This document shows positions 13,309 through 16,436 of a DNA stretch of 16,436 nucleotides, piece by piece; position 1 is the stretch's first letter, and every line of letters begins with the position of its first letter. Under the pieces are notes generated by a model that did not search any database, was not told where the DNA came from, and saw only the letters and a list, made by a program, of their open reading frames with translations. Both the position numbers and the translations under genes were made by a program. Source of the DNA: Flavobacteriaceae bacterium (lineage in GTDB: Bacteria; Bacteroidota; Bacteroidia; Flavobacteriales; Flavobacteriaceae); the NCBI GenBank assembly GCA_002693605.1, contig NZQO01000061.1:1-16436 (forward strand). The letters are read 5' to 3'.

Positions 13309-13937
13309 GTCACTGGTTAGTTTATACCATAGGTTTCCTAGCCCAGATTCTATTTTCCGGAAGGCTGTTGGTGCAGTGGATTCTTTCGGAACGCAGCAAA
13401 CGTATCATTACGCCCGCTTTATTTTGGAAACTGAGCCTCTTGGCTTCCTTTCTGCTTTTCCTGTACGGCTACCTTCGTAACGACTTTGCAATTATGTTGG
13501 GCCAGTCGCTCACCTACTTCATCTATATAAGAAACTTGCACTTACAGGGAGAGTGGCAGAAATCGCCAAAATGGTTCCAGTTATTTCTTATCACTTTTCC
13601 CATATTTATTGTAATCTATGCGTACAATAATGGGGAATACGACCTAGACCAGTTGTTCCGAAATGATGCCATACCCTTTTGGCTACTTGTGCTGGGTATC
13701 GTATCGCAAATCGTGTTCACGCTTCGGTTTATCTACCAATGGCTCTATTCGGAAAAAACGAAAACATCGCAACTTCCCATCACTTTTTGGCAACTAAGCG
13801 TATTGGGGGCTTCGCTAATTTTGATATATGCCATTTTCAGAAAAGACCCGGTGCTGTTTATTGGGCATATAGCCGGCCTCATTATTTACGTCCGGAACAT
13901 TTTCATTTGGAAAAAACAACTTCGTGAACTTCGATAG
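13305..13937 (+). CDS. tandem LAB_N-domain membrane protein, candidate lipid-linked sugar flippase
   Basis: This 210-aa integral membrane protein is made of two copies of the lipid-A-disaccharide-synthase N-terminal (LAB_N) domain. Copy 1 spans residues 7-80: GFLAQILFSGRLLVQW, SERSKR, FWKLSLLAS, GQSLTYFIYIRNL. Copy 2 spans 127-202: LGIVSQIVFTLRFIYQW, SEKTKT, FWQLSVLGAS, GHIAGLIIYVRNI. Each copy has three predicted helices and a separate helix (about 90-107) joins them, giving a 3-1-3 layout. There is no LpxB catalytic domain, so it is not the disaccharide synthase itself. It is coupled to the GT2 by a 4-bp overlap and to the ArnT-like gene by a 14-bp overlap. By analogy with GtrA and ArnE/F I infer a flippase or membrane anchor for the lipid-linked sugar; this is a hypothesis, whereas the domain duplication is clear. 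Confidence 0.9.
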   Translation: MSHWLVYTIGFLAQILFSGRLLVQWILSERSKRIITPALFWKLSLLASFLLFLYGYLRNDFAIMLGQSLTYFIYIRNLHLQGEWQKSPKWFQLFLITFPIFIVIYAYNNGEYDLDQLFRNDAIPFWLLVLGIVSQIVFTLRFIYQWLYSEKTKTSQLPITFWQLSVLGASLILIYAIFRKDPVLFIGHIAGLIIYVRNIFIWKKQLRELR

Positions 13938-15552
13938 ACAGTCACATACGGTTTTACTGATACTCACCTGCCTGGGCATATTCTTCGTTAATCTCGATGC
14001 CCTCTACGTAAACATTATGGAAGCACGCAATTTTATTACTGCACGGGAGATGTTACACGATGGAAATTGGCTCCTTACCACGATTAACGGCGAACCGCGC
14101 TACCAAAAACCCCCGTTGCCCACGTGGCTAACGGCAATTTCCGCAGCGTTATTCGGATTAAAAAGCCTAACGGCACTTCGTCTTCCCGCGGCGTTGGTAA
14201 CTTTATTGCTCGTATTGGTTTCGCACCGTTTTTTCCTACAGCTCACCCAGCGTAGGACCTTCGCCTTTGTAGGGTCGCTCATTTTGGCCACCTCGTTCTA
14301 TATCGTCTTCGCCGGGCGCAATGGCCAATGGGATATTTTTACCCATGCCTTTATGATGGTTTGCATCTATCAGTTCTATCTCTTCTTTACTTCGGAAGAA
14401 AAAAAATACCGGCGCGCTCTTTGGGCGGCCGTGTTCTTCAGCCTTTCGTTTATGAGCAAGGGGCCGGTATCGGTATACGCATTGTTGTTGCCCTTTCTTT
14501 TGGCTTTCGGTATCGTGTACCGCTTCAGAAACATGAAATCCCGGTGGTTGCCCCTGTTGCTCTTTCTTGTGGTAGCGATAATGTTATCGGGCTGGTGGCA
14601 TTGGTACACCTACACCTTCGATCCAAAATCGGTAGCCGAGATTACCCAACGTGAAACCGCCAACTGGACCGGGTATAACGTACGGCCCTTTTATTATTAT
14701 TGGAGCTTTTTTACGCAGAGCGGCGTATGGACCCTGTTGGCATTTATAGCACTGTTATACCCCTACCTCAAAAACCGGGTGTTCAGTAAAAAAGGCTATC
14801 AATTTACCATATTATGGACTATCCTCTCGGTAGTACTACTTTCCCTGATTCCAGAGAAAAAATCGCGCTACCTGCTGCCGGTCCTCATCCCTATGGCCTT
14901 CAATACGGCTTTTTACGTAGAATATCTTTTCCGGAATTTCAAATTGCTCACAGCCAAACTCGAAACCTATCCGGTCTATTTAAATTTCGGACTCATTGCC
15001 CTAATCGGGCTGGTGTTTCCGTTAGGTGGCTATATATATCTATGCGAGCAACTGGACGGGTATTGGGTTTGGTTCGTCCTACTCTCGGTAGCCCTGTTCC
15101 TAATTAGTATCTTTATGCTTCGAAGTTTATTCCAAAGGCAAATACAGCCTGTTTTCTATCTTACCATCGCTTTTATCGTGGCCATTATGTGCCTGGGCCT
15201 GCCCATGGCAAAGGCCCTTACGGTCAACCCATCGTACAAACCCCTATCGGAATTACGGCAATGGAAGGCCGAACAAGGTGTAACGGTATATGAAATGACC
15301 GATTTTTCGCCGGAAATGGTATGGGACTATGGGGAGCCAATTCCCATTTTGGAACGGGACGGGACGATAACCATCCCCAAGGCAGAATCGTTCGGGGTAC
15401 TCGTGGCAGAGAATGACCTTCCGCTGTTTCACAAAACCTTCAGTAATTACACAATTGAAAAGGTAATGCGGTTCGACATGAACCCGAAGGCGCCTGGAGA
15501 TCGTTCCCACAAAGTGCGGCTGTGGCGTGATCTTTACTTGGTTTCTAGGTAA
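13924..15552 (+). CDS. ArnT/PMT-family (GT-C) membrane glycosyltransferase
   Basis: A 542-aa polytopic membrane enzyme that would transfer a sugar from polyprenyl phosphate to an acceptor on the periplasmic side. After the first span (about 9-27) comes the first periplasmic loop, with IMEARNFITAREML (31-44), GNWLL and the signature GEPRYQKPPLPTW (56-68). About ten further hydrophobic segments follow, then a periplasmic C-terminal domain of about 120 residues. The acidic DE motif of many GT-C enzymes reads ME here (Glu33 kept), common in Bacteroidota relatives as far as I recall. Translation starts at GTG (13924), within the end of the tandem LAB_N gene (14-bp overlap). Lipid A is a likely acceptor given homology to ArnT; protein or another glycan cannot be excluded. 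Confidence 0.9.
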   Translation: MNFDRQSHTVLLILTCLGIFFVNLDALYVNIMEARNFITAREMLHDGNWLLTTINGEPRYQKPPLPTWLTAISAALFGLKSLTALRLPAALVTLLLVLVSHRFFLQLTQRRTFAFVGSLILATSFYIVFAGRNGQWDIFTHAFMMVCIYQFYLFFTSEEKKYRRALWAAVFFSLSFMSKGPVSVYALLLPFLLAFGIVYRFRNMKSRWLPLLLFLVVAIMLSGWWHWYTYTFDPKSVAEITQRETANWTGYNVRPFYYYWSFFTQSGVWTLLAFIALLYPYLKNRVFSKKGYQFTILWTILSVVLLSLIPEKKSRYLLPVLIPMAFNTAFYVEYLFRNFKLLTAKLETYPVYLNFGLIALIGLVFPLGGYIYLCEQLDGYWVWFVLLSVALFLISIFMLRSLFQRQIQPVFYLTIAFIVAIMCLGLPMAKALTVNPSYKPLSELRQWKAEQGVTVYEMTDFSPEMVWDYGEPIPILERDGTITIPKAESFGVLVAENDLPLFHKTFSNYTIEKVMRFDMNPKAPGDRSHKVRLWRDLYLVSR

Positions 15553-16114
15553 GGTAGCGGTTTTTTAGCCATTTCTGAAGCAGGTAAAAGCCCCACCCCA
15601 AAAGTCCGCCAAAGAACATTCCGGTAACGATATCCAACGGATAGTGAACCCCGAGATAGATACGACTGTACGCGGTTGCCACGGCCCACAATAACATTAT
15701 GAATGGAAGGTAGTAATACCTATGCCTTAACAGCAACCCAATAAATACGGCAACCGCCATGGAACTGGCCGCGTGGGCCGAGAAGTAACCGTACCGCCCG
15801 CAGCCATCGGCCACAAAACGCATTAACGGTTTTAAGGTTTCAACCCGACACGGTCTGGGGCGTTGAAATAACACATATTTAAATAGATTTGCCAACTGGT
15901 CGGTGGCGGTTACCATAAGGGTTACGGTGAGCAGGATAAGTCCCGTTGTCTTTGCGCCAAATTCCCTATAAATTAAGAATAGCAAGAGTGCGTAGAGCGG
16001 GATGGATGACCATTTTTCAGTTACGAATTGCCAAAAACCATCCCATCCCTCGTTCCCCAAGTTATTGAGGTAGAGAAAAAGTTGGGTGTCATAATGCAGC
16101 AAGTCTTCAATCAT
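15545..16114 (-). CDS. PAP2-superfamily membrane phosphatase
   Basis: A 189-aa integral membrane phosphatase that would dephosphorylate lipid phosphates at the outer face of the inner membrane. The three PAP2 blocks are present: Lys79 with RPRP (85-88), FSAH with catalytic-acid His114, and SRIYLGVHYPLD with Arg151, nucleophile His157 and Asp161. About five or six hydrophobic segments are seen. The last 8 bp overlap the convergent ArnT-like gene, and its ATG overlaps the end of the small acidic gene by 8 bp (ATGATTGA), so it is operonic with that gene. Undecaprenyl pyrophosphate recycling or lipid A dephosphorylation are the two roles that fit a glycan-transfer neighbourhood. Substrate unresolved. 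Confidence 0.93.
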   Translation of the reverse strand: MIEDLLHYDTQLFLYLNNLGNEGWDGFWQFVTEKWSSIPLYALLLFLIYREFGAKTTGLILLTVTLMVTATDQLANLFKYVLFQRPRPCRVETLKPLMRFVADGCGRYGYFSAHAASSMAVAVFIGLLLRHRYYYLPFIMLLWAVATAYSRIYLGVHYPLDIVTGMFFGGLLGWGFYLLQKWLKNRYLT

Positions 16115-16337
16115 TCTCGTAGCGGGCTACTTCCCGATCGTAAAACTCGCTGGCTTCGCGAATGTAGTTTTCGGTTTCGGCCTCGATCTCATTTTGGTCA
16201 TGCTGATCAAATTCTTCCAGCCATTCCACTTCATCGTTCTCCAGGTTGATGATAAACCGCGGAAATTCGGTATGAACAACGAAGACGGCATCGGGATAAT
16301 CGGTATTATCGCCCAATAAAAATTTAGGAAATTCCAT
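16107..16337 (-). CDS. small acidic hypothetical protein
   Basis: This 76-aa, strongly acidic protein is soluble, with no signal peptide or membrane span. The N-terminal half (MEFPKFLLGDN, AVFVVHTEFPRFIINLE) looks like beta strands; the C-terminal half (about 40-76) is a Glu/Asp-rich helix ending in YEND. I do not recognise a characterised family. It sits 2 bp after the stop of an upstream membrane-protein gene and overlaps the PAP2 start by 8 bp, so it is part of a co-transcribed, probably translationally coupled set. Coding status is supported by the tight gene packing and codon-like composition. Confidence 0.8.
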   Translation of the reverse strand: MEFPKFLLGDNTDYPDAVFVVHTEFPRFIINLENDEVEWLEEFDQHDQNEIEAETENYIREASEFYDREVARYEND

Positions 16338-16339
16338 AG

Positions 16340-16436
16340 TTATACGGTTTCTGAAGTAGCTATCAATTTTTTGGAAAGGTAATTAAATCTAACGAATAAC
16401 ATCACCGCGCTTGCCGTAAGGCCCGCCAATAGGCCG
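16340..16436 (-). CDS. C-terminal end of a membrane protein, 5' part outside the window
   Basis: From the right edge an open frame of 31 codons reads GLLAGLTASAVMLFVRFNYL and ends SETV before a TAA at 16342-16340. It contains one hydrophobic helix followed by a basic segment. The stop lies 2 bp before the ATG of the small acidic gene, the spacing of an operon, which supports this being real coding sequence. The fragment is too short to name. Confidence 0.55.
   Translation of the reverse strand, partial: GLLAGLTASAVMLFVRFNYLSKKLIATSETV

Noticed and set aside
13305..13937. Annotation as lipid-A-disaccharide synthase (LpxB)
   Set aside because: Only the small N-terminal LAB_N domain is present, twice; the glycosyltransferase domain of LpxB is missing.

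Overview
The window looks like a chromosome segment of a member of the Flavobacteriaceae (Bacteroidota), probably marine. This rests on four things. The SecA is long (1119 aa), with a Bacteroidota-type insert and no C-terminal zinc motif. The small-protein and membrane-protein families (DUF2795, DUF4199, an M43 protease of the LTPGQ..RM type) are typical of flavobacteria. Shine-Dalgarno sequences are largely absent. Several intergenic regions carry the Bacteroidota promoter pattern (TTG/TTTG, about 16-19 nt, then TAnnTTTG). I cannot name the species.

Layout. (1) 1-1277, minus: an AT-rich, probably accessory M43-family secreted zinc metalloprotease that runs off the left edge. Its body is open and has an intact catalytic motif, but its 5' end is broken by a 12-nt G tract (out of frame) and a TGA in the signal peptide. 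(2) 1454-6495, plus: a PduO-type cob(I)alamin adenosyltransferase; a 73-aa DUF2795 protein with its own promoter and terminator; secA with a terminator; and a DUF4199 membrane protein. (3) 9148-6606, minus: a tightly overlapping three-gene operon of ECF sigma factor, membrane-anchored putative anti-sigma factor, and a secreted adhesin-like protein with 11-residue helical repeats, preceded by a possible ECF-type autoregulatory promoter. (4) 9298-11523: a DUF2383 ferritin-like protein (plus), an Ohr peroxidase (minus) and the MeaB GTPase (plus). (5) 11501-16436: an envelope-glycan region. It holds a nucleotide-sugar epimerase (minus) and, divergently, a plus-strand operon of a DPM1-like GT2, a tandem LAB_N membrane protein and an ArnT-like GT-C transferase. 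Facing these on the minus strand are a PAP2 phosphatase, a 76-aa acidic protein and the tail of a membrane protein.

How the genes fit together. The adenosyltransferase and MeaB both support adenosylcobalamin-dependent methylmalonyl-CoA mutase, which is not in the window. The ECF operon looks like a cell-envelope stress circuit whose output includes its own secreted protein. The GT2 - LAB_N-LAB_N - ArnT cassette reads as a complete charge/flip/transfer pathway for putting a sugar on lipid A or another periplasmic acceptor. Its middle protein has a predicted 3-1-3 membrane layout like SWEET/PQ-loop transporters, which makes it a good candidate for the unidentified flippase. I consider that the most interesting hypothesis here. 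No tRNA, rRNA, CRISPR array, insertion sequence or prophage was seen.
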